A DNA stretch of 64,000 bases from positions 16,568,708 to 16,632,707 of the forward strand of contig OY829329.1 of NCBI GenBank assembly GCA_963691655.1. The letters run 5' to 3'. The position numbers and the translations under genes were made by a program. Positions 35,400-47,175 of this stretch are shown piece after piece (the first letter of the stretch is position 1; the number at the start of each line of letters is the position of its first letter). This DNA comes from Toxonevra muliebris (taxonomy: Eukaryota > Arthropoda > Insecta > Diptera > Pallopteridae). A model generated the notes under the pieces. The model made no database searches. It had not been told where the DNA came from and saw only the letters and a list, made by a program, of their open reading frames with translations.

Positions 35400-36715
35400 A
35401 CTGAAACTCGAAGTGGAACGAAAAAAAAATTACCTATAAATGAATTATGGCATACTTTCAGATTTCATTCGAAAAATTTTGGCATGAGTATAGAACAAAG
35501 TGAGAAAAGAACGGTTGTCAAACGCTCGGTTTAAACTGGACTAAAAACAGCTCGATAAAAATCAATGAATGAGTGAAATGTAAACCAATTTGAACTAAAA
35601 ATTTTGTGACAGCAGTACAGAACGAAATGAAAGTGAACAGTTCCCAAGCGTTCCACAAAAATTGAAGTTTTTGCAACAGTATGGAACGAAGTGGAAAAAG
35701 AACAGTTTAAAATTATTCCGCTCAAGCTGGAATAAAACAAAAATAGATAAAAAGTTATTTATCATGATATGTGTACAGATTTGGAGTCAAAAGCGGTATG
35801 GAACGAAGTGAAAAAGGAACAATTACCAAATGTTCCACTCGAGTTGGAACGGTAAAAATTATGAAAAAAAGCTATTATGATTTATCAATAGATCTAAACA
35901 AAAAATTCTGCAGTAGTACGGAATGAAGTGGAAAAACAGTTACCGATTATTTCGCTCGAGATGGAACAAAACAAATATTGATAAAAAACCATTTATTATG
36001 ATATGTGAAAAGATTTGGAGTCAAAAGTTTTGGTAACGGTATGGAACGAAGTGAAAAAGGAACAATTACCAAACGTTCCACTCGAACAGGAACACATAAA
36101 AAGATAAAGCAAAAACAATTATCATGATTTGCCAATACATTTAAACAAAAAGTTTTGCAACAGTATGGAACGAAGTGGAAAAATAACAGTAATCAATCGT
36201 TCCGGTCGAACTGGAACCAAACATTTTTGTTAAAAATCAATTATTATATGTAAACATATTCTAGCTAAACATTTTCTGGCAATTTTATGGAACGAAGTGA
36301 AAAAGGAACAGTTACCAAACATTCCACTCAACTGAAATACAAAAAATTATGGAAAAAAACAATTATTATGATTTGTCAATAGTTTTAAACAAAAAGTTTT
36401 GACAACCGTATAAAACGAAGTGGAAAAAGAACAGTTGCCAATCGTTCCGTTCGAGCTGGAACAAAACGAAAATACATAAAAAATCATTTATTATGATATG
36501 TGAACAGATTTGGAGTAAAAAGTTTTGGTAGTGGTATGGAACGAAATGAAAAAGGAACAGTTATCAAACGTTCCAATTGAATTGGAACATATAAAATGAT
36601 GAAAAAAGCATTTATTATGATTTTTGAATACATTTGAAGAAAAAGTTTGGCAACGGTATAGAAGGAAGTGAAAAAAGAATTACCAACCGTTCCTCTCGAA
36701 CTGAAATAAAAAAAC
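35400..36715. repeat. ~123-bp satellite-like array with alternating unit types
   Basis: About ten copies of a unit containing ATGGAACGAAGTG, then AAAAAGGAACARTTACC, then a GTTCCACTCGAGYTGGAAC near-palindrome, then a region with TTATTATGATTTG. Copies of ATGGAACGAAGT-like cores lie near 35798, 35917, 36040, 36164, 36288, 36410, 36534 and 36656, a spacing of 119-124. Adjacent copies alternate between two types: AAGTGAAAAAGGAACA with later ATATAAA/AAAAATGATG, and AAGTGGAAAAARAACAG with later GAACAAAAC. The true repeat is therefore about 245 bases. Confidence 0.9.
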
Positions 36716-38805
36716 TTTCACTTAAAAACTGCATCTCTTATCTAACCTTGAAACTTATAGGTTCAGGGCTAGGAGGCAGAAGAAGCGAGGAATTTTCAAT
36801 AATAATTTTAATTACCTCAAAAAGGATATTTTTTGGTTGACAGACTTTAAAGCATCCCTAAGGAAAGAATCTCAAATGTATCATGCCTAAGATCATCTAG
36901 GGACCAGTGTTCCTCTTTAAACTTAGTGGCACTGAATAGCAATTATAAAAATTGGTTTAGTTTTTTAATTTTACAAACGGAGTTACAACAAACAAAGTTT
37001 GCTAAACTTTATAGCGCTCATCGGTTTCATTTGGTTAATTTTATTAGTTTGACAAACAATTTTGATGAAAATTTGTAAACTTTGGGAACTATAATATGTA
37101 CAACAAACAGAGTTTGCTTAACTTTGGTGGCCTTTATCGCTTTTGTTGTATTTTCGCTGAGTGTAAAAAACGCTAGAGTCTGCAGCACTTTAGAGTTACA
37201 TACATAGTTATGTTAATAAATATGAAATTTGTTATAACGAGTAATTGGAAACTATTGTTGTTGCTGTTATTGTATTGTTACATGCCACAAAGCTGACTCT
37301 TAAGCTGCTGTTGCACGTTTGATTACTGTATGGCGATAAGAATATTGAAACATTTTTCTATCACAGAAACAAACAATCAAACATAAAGAGTTTGAGTGAG
37401 GTGCCAAAGTATTTGTCGTTTGTGTCTGTTGCTGTCGTTCGTCGTTTTGTCTTTTAGCTTTTCTCTTAATTTTTTTTTTTCTTTTTAAATATATTCAAGT
37501 ATATCTATTATAGCTGTTTGTTGTTGTTGTTTTTATTCTATTATTCTGTTGATTGTTGGTTGCTGTTACTGGTTGGTATCCCGCTGTGATAACACGCTTT
37601 GAAAATGCTTGTAATTGATGTGATTGAGATTGATTGTTTAAGACAGACGCATAACAATCAGTTTGTGTTGTTGCTCTGTTGTTATTATTGTATTTTATTG
37701 TATGTAGTGTTGAGTATTGTGTGTGTGTGTGTGTAAAAAAAAGGCTTGATTGAAAGCCTAAAGTGCTACTCTATATACATACATATCTACATACTTTATA
37801 CATTTATTGAACTAAGAGACAAGTAAAAAAAATATATGCTATTCATGCGTGGTTTGAATTCAACGACGACGACGACGGCGGCGTGTAGGCGCCAGTTTTG
37901 TATAATATTTTATCATTATTGCATTTATTGATATTATTGTTTGCTTTTAGTAGTTAGAGAGAGGTATAGCTTTTTTTTTTTTTTTTGTGAAGCTTTGTAC
38001 TTTTGTACTCGTATTTATAATGGATCTTTCAGCCAATAACCTCAATTGGTTTTCCATTGTGTTTGTCATTCTGTTTTTTTGTTTTTTTTTTTTCTTCTTT
38101 TGTTTTGTAATCAATTTTGAAAAAGTGTCACTTTTTTGTGACATGACAACTTTGTTTGGAAATCAATTAAATATTGCTAAATGGAAAGGAAATACTTATT
38201 GGTTTCAAGCTTGAAGTTATTGTTTTTGTAAGAGCAATGTAAATCCTCAGTCATACATATGAATATTTTGAAATATTCGTTGATTATTGGAGATTTGTGG
38301 CGAAATCAGAGGCAAAAGTAATAAGTAGTTGTATATTGTTCTCTGGAGAAGATTCTTCAACTGATCTGACTTCAACTGAAAACTTGTTCCTAGGTTAATG
38401 TGAATATCCAAAGTAAGGTAACTTGAGCAAATCGCTTAAGAGACTCGTTTATTCGCTAGAGTTAATAAGAACAAATTTCTTGGTCTCTTTAAAAAACCTA
38501 AAAAGGTCAGGTAGGGAAATAGAGTGAGCAGAACAAATCCCTAAAAAATCCCGACCCAGTAAGCGTCTAGTTCTCGTTAAGGTGGGAAAATAACAAAGAA
38601 AATGTTGGTCCTATGTTGACCTCTTGTATTGTACCCCATGATTAAACCCACCAAGATACGCAAATAGCTTCTCCCCTGATGAAGAAGAAAGACAAAAGAT
38701 TGTTAAACATTATTTACAAGATAGAAACATTTCGCCATTACAATAATGAAAATCTTCTAAACATGAATTTCAAAAGAGGGGGAAAAAAAAGAAAAATCTG
38801 AAAGG
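36716..38805. other. Intronic spacer
   Basis: A diverged duplication near 36975 and 37098 (both ACAACAAAC-AGAGTTTGCT-like, then AACTTT and ATCGGTTT/ATCGCTTT). A (TG)n tract lies at about 37718-37734, and GACGACGACGGCGGCG at about 37865-37880. AT-rich otherwise, with no gene. Confidence 0.4.
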
Positions 38806-38809
38806 ATGA

Positions 38810-39945
38810 TCACTCACTATCGTCGTCGATTTCATAGTTCCTGGGGCGTATCGAATTCCGTGGCAGACGCGAACATAGCTGCAAACAAGTTGTAGGGAGC
38901 TTCAAACACTGGCGTTCTTGTCTTTCTTTTAATGGTTCTGGTTTTGAGTTCTCCTTACGTGGTCGGCCTCGCGGATTCTTCCGTAGGTGCTGCGTTGACA
39001 ACGCTGTTCTTCTTCATCTGCGATAAGGCTGATTTCTACATCAGCTGTTAAAATCATCGTTCGGCCAAGCTTTCAGTCTTCTTGTGTTGTGGCGACTTAG
39101 GAAATGATGACAAACCTTCTAAGGTAGCATTTAGAAGTTATGTGGGCGTGTACGGCTTGAACGAACTGATAACCTGGTTTGAACAATCCGTCGAGTTTTC
39201 TAGAATTACCGCATTCCGATTCTATCGTCTGTGACGATAACTTAACCATTTCCCCATTGGAATGATGGGAATGTCTTCAAGATTCGGTCGATCCATTGTT
39301 GAGCTGAGTCAATGGTGGTTTGAAGATATCAGAATTCATCGGCGAATTCCCCTTGCATTGAAGCCCGATTTGATATTTGCCTCCGTGGTATCAAGTTCGA
39401 GCGCTTTGGCAACCATGAAGAGAGTGTCAAAAATCTGAACTGCGCATCCAGGGTTCATGCTGATGAACGGCTCGAATTGCTTTTTCAAAGCAGTTTTGAA
39501 GGGACCGGAGACCCTGACTTCCAAAGGTTAGAGTCGGTGGGAACAGTGAGTCAACATAAGTCCCATTAGCGCGGAAGTATTCAAGAACTGCCAATTTGTG
39601 ATGGGATTCATGTTTTTCAAGGAGGGTCAGTTGAGCTGCAATGTGAGAATTTTTGGAATTCTCTCAAAAATTCCAAAAACAGCTCGAAATTACTCCAAGC
39701 AGAAAGACTTGTACCACCGCTGCAACCAACGGGACCTCCAAAATGTTGATAGAAGCGGGCGCGAGGAAAGACGAAGAACTACGGGGAGCGCACACCAGCA
39801 GCTGACACCGCTTGGGTTGAACTGACAAGTTGGACATTATTTGTCCAATTTGTTTTCGTCCACACAACGTTTTGTGTACAGTAGTCACTCTAGTCTCATC
39901 GATGTTTCAAATGTCGTAAGGCGTAACTTTAATTTCCTCCATAAC
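38810..39945 (-). pseudogene. Pogo-superfamily transposase relic (DDE domain and C-terminus)
   Basis: Minus-strand fragments of a CENP-B/pogo/Tigger-type DDE transposase. NIDETRVTTVHKT (about 39897-39857) carries the first Asp-containing DETgvttV block. VFPRARF follows after a frameshift. The stretch near 39570-39490 reads LAVLEYFRANGTYVDS and PHCSHRLxPLEVRVSGPFK, the typical H-QPLDVxxFGPFK end of the domain. IKSGFNARGI (about 39345) is the conserved C-terminal tail motif. A further basic segment, GRPRKE, lies at 38810-39001. Several stops and shifts make it dead. The N-terminal DNA-binding half is missing: at 39945 it abuts LINE RNase H sequence. Confidence 0.82.
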
Positions 39946-40520
39946 TTTAACGCTGCTGATTGGTTCCCGGCCCATTAAATTTGCCGCAGAGCTGCGGTTG
40001 TCCAATTCACCAGCCATTTCAATTGCCAGGCACGCCGAACTGTCCTATCACCCATATAAGACATAAATTTAGTTTCACGACACTATTAAGTTTTGGCTTG
40101 CAATCGTCTGCGATCTTTCAAAAATTTGCGGGGTTTTTTAGAGCCTTTAGTGCAGCCTGACTGTCACTACAAGCTCTTATTCATTTTCCTCGTCAAGCTT
40201 TTTCGTTTATCTACCAAGCTGCATTGAAAGTAGTAAAGATCTCTGTTTGGAAGACCGTTACAATCTCCTGTAACGAAGTGTCTGTTCTACTTGCCCAGGT
40301 ACCAACAAGAACCTGTTCCAATTGTTGTTTTGCTGAGGATGACTTCTGGATTCCTTCATTGAGTGCTTCGCTCAGGATATTTCACATTATATTTTCTGCC
40401 GAATTTAATGTGGGGCACAAGACGCCAATCGGCATTGAAAACAATGGGCATTGTTCCGATAGCTGGCTGTTAATCCGTCTGTGCTTCGTATCATTTTCAT
40501 CATTCCAAACGAAAGAAGTA
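39946..40520 (-). pseudogene. LINE RNase H domain fragment
   Basis: Minus strand reads TVFQTEIFTTFNAAW (matching the FQAE block of LINE RNase H), then SDSQAALKAL (about 40173-40144, the catalytic D-S-Q-A-A-L-K-A-L block). A shifted WVxGxxGVPGN follows (about 40065-40030), corresponding to WVPGHSGIPGN. The three motifs are in family order, which makes the call firm despite stops and frameshifts. Such domains occur in R1/I/LOA-type LINEs. It directly joins the pogo relic. Confidence 0.78.
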
Positions 40521-40689
40521 CGGAAAGAATTCTGTATAACAATTCGTCATATTAAACTTTCTTTGGTAGCCCAGATTCTTTTTCTATTTTTATGGCGCAG
40601 CAGCCCATGAAAGACCTAGATCGAGCTTTTCGCAATCATTCACATTGCGCGAGTTATATTTTCACACGAATGACGAAGTGAGAAACTTT

Positions 40690-40835
40690 TCTAAGGTCAT
40701 GCTCAGCCCAGAAGTGATGCCGTGAAGAAAAATTTATATTTTCTGTTTTTGTTTTTGAACATGTCTAGTATTGAACTCGGACATCCTACGTAACAGTCCA
40801 GCACATAACCACTACGCCACGGCGACCGTTGAGTC
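40690..40835 (-). mobile_element. tRNA-derived SINE
   Basis: On the minus strand, an A box within GTGGCGTAGTGG (40820-40809) and a B box-like GAGTTCAATAC (40778-40768) lie about 30 bases apart, as in a tRNA. The tRNA-like head is about 40835-40760, followed by a T/A-rich body. The B box differs from GGTTCGANTCC at the G of TTCGA (reads TTCAA). It differs from both heads of the SINE at 22654-23094. The 3' limit is uncertain. Confidence 0.65.
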
Positions 40836-40839
40836 TTGG

Positions 40840-42890
40840 TTAGTTTTAAATATTTAATATTTTAAAATCACCGTTCGTTAATGTAAATTTGTGAAATTGG
40901 ATTCTACTCTCCTTTGTATTAGCAATCGAAAAACTTTGACGCAGTCCATTAGTCTGCATATATGTAAATGTGTTTAATCAATTCCCTTTTGCTCACGAAG
41001 TCAATAAGGTATCCAGAACTTTTGTTGTTCATCAACCTTCATAAGCTAAAAGATAAAAAAGCCTCTAAATTTATATACCTTAGCAACCAATTGCGATCAA
41101 GAAGACTATTAGAATTCTAGATTTAATGTTTTGCGTCTTTACTTTCATCATGAATCGCGACCTTTCTCAGAAAACTTTAAAAATTCCATTCCAAATCTTC
41201 TTCAAAACGTTTTATAGAACATCCTCACCGCAAATATCCCAACAACTTTAGTTGGCAACCCTGGTCCTATGAAATATCAAAGTTCTCTCTTCTCATGAAA
41301 GCACGGTCTCTCACCTCAACTCTTTTGTCTTTTCAAGTAAGATGGCGGTGTATATTTCGCTCCACGTGCCAAAACTTTCACACCCTATACACCACACTTC
41401 ATTGGGAAAACCTACCACACACAACTCGTTTATACAAATTTGAAGTTGACATGTCGCCCATTATTCTTCAGGTGCAATTACTTTTTTTTCTCTCGCATGT
41501 TCTCACGACAGTTATTTTTTGTTTTTTTTTTACAGCCTTGAACGAACTCTTCTTCTTCTTCATCGTCATCTTTCTAATGGTGCAATGTTATAATTAATAT
41601 TGTTGTTGTTGTAGTTTTAGTTATTGCCATTTTATTACACATAGAAATACACATACACATAAACACATAACTACAATAGCTTCTTATTATTTTGTTGTTA
41701 ATATTGTTGCTGCTGCTGTTGTTGTTGTTGCATTATGATTTACAACTTTCAGCATCATAAATTTTACGTTTGTTTATTTGGATTTTTATTTTCCTTTTTG
41801 GCGGCAGCGGTAGTGCGCGATTGCACGCAGTTGCTGCTGCTGCCGTTGGCTGAATGTGAATTGCTGCTGCATTTACTTTTAGTTTGTGTTTAGCTGGAAT
41901 AAAATTTGCAAGGCGGCGATTGTAAATTTCGTTTTTTTGTTATTTAGTTTGAAAAAAGTAAGAAAAACAATAAAATTAAATTATTGCCTAAAATACCCAG
42001 AAAAACTAATTTGGTTTTTAATGAAAGAATTATGATTGTAGTTTACGGTGTCGACGGCTCCATTGGCATCGTTCTGGCATTCGTGGCATTAATGGTGGCG
42101 GGTGGCAACGACAACGTTGCAATTTTTACAGCAATCAGTTTTTATACAGTGACAATAATGAATGCGAACAAAGCGTAAGAAGTCGTTGGAAATTTGATTA
42201 AAATATCGACAAGAAGAAGACAAAATGAAATTAGAATTCCAGCCAAGCACTTTATATTTATATTTATGAGCAGATTTCGCAATTTTAGAAATAAGAACAG
42301 TCTGAGATCCTGAAAATCGCCTGATGTCATTAAATATACCAAATGGGTATCGTGAAATTGAGTCTAGACCTAAAAGCGAAGGAAACAATCAGACAGGAGC
42401 GACTGTACGATTGTTTATGAACTTTTCTTAATAAAAAAAGTGTAGGACTTGCTTTTCAGCTCACCGCACCAAAAACTCACCCCAGCTCCGTTTCCCTTCT
42501 TCCGTGGTACTACCGTTAAGCATTACTTCACGAGTTCTAACCAGAGTACTCCCAGGCTTTTGTGCAATTGAAGTCGCATCACCTAACTTCTGCATAAAGT
42601 GGAAAGACGAAAAAGAAAATGGGACCATCTACCATCTCTGCAAATTCCCCAATATCCAAATCTGTTGACATCGTTTCTTGAGAGATGCTTATCTCTTTTT
42701 CAGAGAACTAAAGGATTTAGCAAAAATTCACACAAGGTTTATTAAGAACACTGGATGCTTCAAGAGAGATAAATAGTTGATAAATGATTTTTTTTTGGAG
42801 TACCTAGTAAATCGGGATTCATAAAGGACAAAAACTCCTCTAAAGATGGTTTCGAAATAGTAATAGAGTCAAATGAAGTTTAGATTCATG
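40840..42890. other. Intronic spacer
   Basis: AT-rich. AAGATGGCGG (41339-41348) matches the Pho/YY1 core but is a single site. CTG/GTT tracts lie at 41700-41735 and 41832-41880. A GC-richer islet at 42045-42115 lies inside a 64-codon frame (41984-42178) without family features. Confidence 0.35.
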
Positions 42891-43960
42891 AAATAGTTAT
42901 ACTGAATTCAAAAAGCGTCACTTTGAATTCGAAGTAGTCAATGTGAATTTGGAGTAATCAGTTTGAATTAGGAGTATTCAATTTCAATTCGGAGTTGCTG
43001 TATTTGAATTCGGAGTAGCTGTATTTGAATTCGGAGTAGCTGTATTTGAATTCGAAGTAGTCAGTTTAAATTCTAAATAGTCAATTTGAATTCGGAGTAG
43101 CCAAATTTGAATTCGGAGTAGTCAATTTGAGTTCGAAGTAGTCAATTTGAGTTCAGAGTAGTTAATTCGAATTTGAAGTAGTCAATTTTAATTCGGAGTA
43201 GTCAATTCGAATTCGGAGTAATCAGATTAACTTAATAACGCTTCAATTTATTTGAGGAGTAGTCAAGCTGTATTCAAATAGTAAAAAATCTGAGTTTGGA
43301 ATAGCCAAATTAAATTCGGAAAGCCTCCATTTGAATTTAGAAAAGTCAATTAAAATTGGTAAAAGGCGAATTTGAATTCAGAATAGTCAAAACAAATTCG
43401 GAAAGAACCAATTAGAATTCAAAGTAATTGACAGGAAATGCAAAAGTAAAATATCATCAGTGAAATTAATTAAGCAATCCAGAAATTTTGTGTGTTCTAC
43501 ACCCCTTTCTATTCAGACGGCTCAAAATAGAGATAGTGCCAAATGAAATTCAAAAGGCAACAATTTCGAATTTAAGGTAGGTGCATTTAATTCCATCTGA
43601 ATTCAGAATTTACAGGCGGCCAAGACCGATCATCGGTTGTAGAGCCAATTAAATAAGTAAGTAAGAATTCAGAATAATCAAATTGAACTGTCAAATTGAA
43701 TTTGGGAAACATTATTTCAAATTCAGAGTTATAGATTTGAATTCTGAATAAAGAACTAAGCTTCACAGAGCTTCAATTTTGTTTAGGAGTATTCGGAGTG
43801 AATTCGGAATAGTCAATGTAAATTCGGAGTAATAAAATTAACTTCATAGAACTTCAATTTAGCTTAGGAGTAGTCAAGCTAAATTTACAAAAAGAAAATT
43901 TGAGTTTAGAATAGTTAATATGAATTCGGAAATTTGAAGGGAAACACGACAGATAAGATA
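42891..43960 (+). repeat. EcoRI minisatellite, array 1 (GAATTCGGAGTAGTCAATTT), forward
   Basis: Head-to-tail ~20-21-bp units with consensus GAATTCGGAGTAGTCAATTT, with three nearly identical GGAGTAGCTGTATTT copies at about 42990-43050. Some units carry the second type GAATTCGGAAAG-(n)-CCAATTT. It is interrupted by non-repeat sequence at about 43440-43660 and decays at the edges. Confidence 0.9.
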
Positions 43961-45649
43961 AATTTAATTTCTTTTCTGTATTTTAATAATAAAATATAAA
44001 AAAAAAATGTTCTCAGGGTTTCTATTGTTCAAAACTTCTGGCCCCTATGTACGTAATTTCCATATGTTTATATTTATATCTTTTATATAATTACAAATAT
44101 GAGTTTTTTATTTTTTAACTGTTGTGTGCCTACTACATAAAAAGCTGAGGGTTTTGCATATAAATTTTGCAGTTCATAATTAAGAAGAAAAAGCTCGATT
44201 TGCAAACAAAAAAGAGAAAAAAAAGATGAAACTAAAACATAAAACAAAAAATTTAAATTAAAAATTACAATTAACCTTAATTTTTTTTTCTTTCTTTTTT
44301 TGGGATGATTTTTTTTTTTTCATTTTGCTGGTACAAACATAAAAATTTCCAAAATGATTTATGATGTCTGCGTATAATTAATTTTAATAAAAATCAAATA
44401 AACTATGCTTGACAGCTGTCAGTGTCATCATTTGTTTGCGCATTGCAAAAACAAATACATACAGAAAAAAGAAAAAACAACAACAACAAAAAAGAAAAAT
44501 AAAATAAAATTACTGTTGATAATTTGCTGTCAAAAAGAATATGAAAAATTAAACAGACTTTATGGCAAAAAAAAAAAAAAAAGCACAGTAAACAGAAAAA
44601 ACATTAACATTTTTATTATTATAAATTTCACATTGAATGAATGAATGAATGTATGTATGTTTTTAAATTAAAATAAATATGGAAATTTAAAAAAAATAAA
44701 TAAATAAAATAACTAACAACACCATCAGCAACACAATCAACAAAATTGATATGTACATATGATGAGTCGAACACCGAGTCGAGCACAGGGCAGAGTATAA
44801 ATTGATAGACAGCTTAAATGTATTAAATATAAAATGGAATGAAAATAATAATAAAGTGCAAATGTCAGCTGACCGCAAATATCATTAATATAATTAAAAC
44901 TGTCAGTTTTGCTGCTATCAGCGTTCGTCAAATTAAACAAAAAAAAAAAAAAAATACACAAGCAAATAAATAAATAAATACGCAACACACAACAACAAAG
45001 ACACGAAGGACTGAGTGTGAGTATCTTAAAATGTCGAAATGATGTGAAATGTAGAAGATGCGTAACTGCCATTGCCACGCCTGTCGCTAGCACAGTGGAA
45101 TTCAGTTATTATATTTAAATACATACTTATAAATAAATAAACAATAATTCATATGGTTTTATGATGTGTGAATGCGTGACATAATATTAAAATGTCATCG
45201 GTAAATTGCGACAAAACAAACGGTACTTAAGTGATAAGCGGTGAATGAGTGGCTAACTGACTGACTGCTTAAATATTGTAAGCTTTTCATCATCATTTAT
45301 CATTTTTTCCTGGAAAAGGTTTATTTTATTTATAAGATTTTCCTTTTTTAAATGCTTATATATTTATTATACCAACATGTTGTAAATTTTGTCAAATTTG
45401 TTTTTTTTTTTTTAAGATACATCGATCAAAATTTATATCTACATATGTCAATTTTATAGGAAAGTTTTTGTACGAATAATAAAAAAAAATGTGAGTGGAA
45501 AGTTTTCATATTTAAGTAGTAGTTAGACGAAATTGAATTTTCATAAATTCGCTAGGCCTGAATTGCTTACTATATTTACTATAGGGTAATATTGTTGTGT
45601 AGTGTGTTTGTTGGTCAGGAACCGTTCTCAAGGGGTAATTCTTAATAGT
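43961..45649. other. Intronic spacer between minisatellite arrays
   Basis: AT-rich with A-runs at 44571-44582 and about 44939-44954. A perfect TGACAGCTGTCA palindrome lies at 44410-44421, a second copy of the motif at 34738. No gene. Confidence 0.4.
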
Positions 45650-47175
45650 GAAACGGAATTCAAAATGCATCCCTTTGTATTCGGAGTAGTCAATGTGAAT
45701 TTGGAGTAGTCAATATGAATTTGGAGTAGTCAATGTGAATTTCGAATAGTCAATTTGAATTCAGAGTAGTCAATTCGAATTCGGATTAACCAATTTGAAT
45801 ACGGAGTAGTAAATTTGAATTTGTAGTTGTCAAATTTTAATTCGTAGTCGTTAAATTTTAATTCGGAGTAGTAAATTTGAATTCGGGGTAGTCAATTTGA
45901 GTAATCAGTTTAACTTATTAGACCCTCAATTTAGTTTAGGAGTGGTCAAGTTAAATTCAAATAGAAAAAATTTGAGTTCAGAATAGTCAAATTAAATTCG
46001 GAAGCGCTAATTTGAATTCGGAGTAATCGAAAGGAAATATCGTACAGGAATCTGGGGATTTCACACTTGTTTCTATACAGATGACTCCAGAATATAAATA
46101 AAGCCAAATGAAATTCGAAAAGCAACTATTTCGAATTCAAAGTAGCTAAATTTAATAAGATTTGATTTCAAAATAATCAAATTGGACCCAAAAAGCTAAA
46201 ATTTATATTTAGTGCTGTCAAATTGAATTCGGTAAATATCACTTTGGATTCGGAGTTATACATTTGAATCTTGAATTAACAACTAAGCTTCAATTTAGTT
46301 TCGGAGTTGTCAAATTGAATTCGGAATAGTTCATTTTGAATTCGGAGTAATTAAATTAACTTCATAGAACCTAAATTTAGTTTAAGATTAATCGAGTAAA
46401 ATTTACAAAACAAAACATTTGAGTTGTGAATAGTCAAATTGAATTCGGAAAAAGTCAATTTGATTTAGAAAGAGTCAATTCAAGTTTGGAAAAAGGTTAA
46501 TTTAGATTTGGCAAGGTCAAATTAAATTCAGAAAGCATCAGTTTGAATTCTGAATAATCATTAAGAAATATCAAGTAGAATACCCTCAGCGTAATAAATG
46601 GAGCAATGCAGAAATCATTTTTTTCTATGCAGACGGTTCCAAAATAAAAATTAAGTCAAATAAATTTCGGAAACAATCGATTTTGAATTCAAAGTAGATA
46701 AATTTAATTCGTTTTGATTTCAAGATAATTAAAATGTATCCAGAAATCTTCAATTTAAAGTTGCAGTAGTAAAATTTAATCCGGAAAGTGCTACATTGAA
46801 TTCGGAGTGGTTAGTTTGAATTTGGAGTAAATAGCCAAACTTTACAGAGCTTCTATTTAGTTCAGGAGTAGACAAATTGAATTTAAATGGACAAAATTTG
46901 AATTCGGAGTAGGCAAATTAAATGTAAAAAAATTCAAATTTGAATCAAGTATAGGCCGTTTAAACCCGGAAACGGCGAATTTAGCTTCGAAATACTCAAA
47001 TCAAATTTGGAAAGAGCCAATTTGTATTCGGAGTAATCAGAATAAAATCAAAAAGCTTCAAATTTATTTTAAAATACTCAAGATGAATTCAAAAACAATA
47101 AATTCAAATTCGGAATAATCAAATTAAATTCAGAAAGCACCAATTTTAATTAGGAGTTATCAAATTTTCCAAACT
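45650..47175 (+). repeat. EcoRI minisatellite, array 2, forward
   Basis: Same family and orientation as the 42.9-kb array. GAATTCGGAGTAGTCAATTT-type units dominate the first 300 bases. Further on, GAATTCGGAAAG(A/C)xxCAATTT-type units alternate with them. Highly degenerate, with insertions of unrelated ~40-80-base pieces. Confidence 0.9.

Noticed and set aside
41984..42388. Possible small membrane protein or antisense frame
   Set aside because: A short GC-richer islet gives a hydrophobic stretch, but no start context, homology or splice support exists on either strand.
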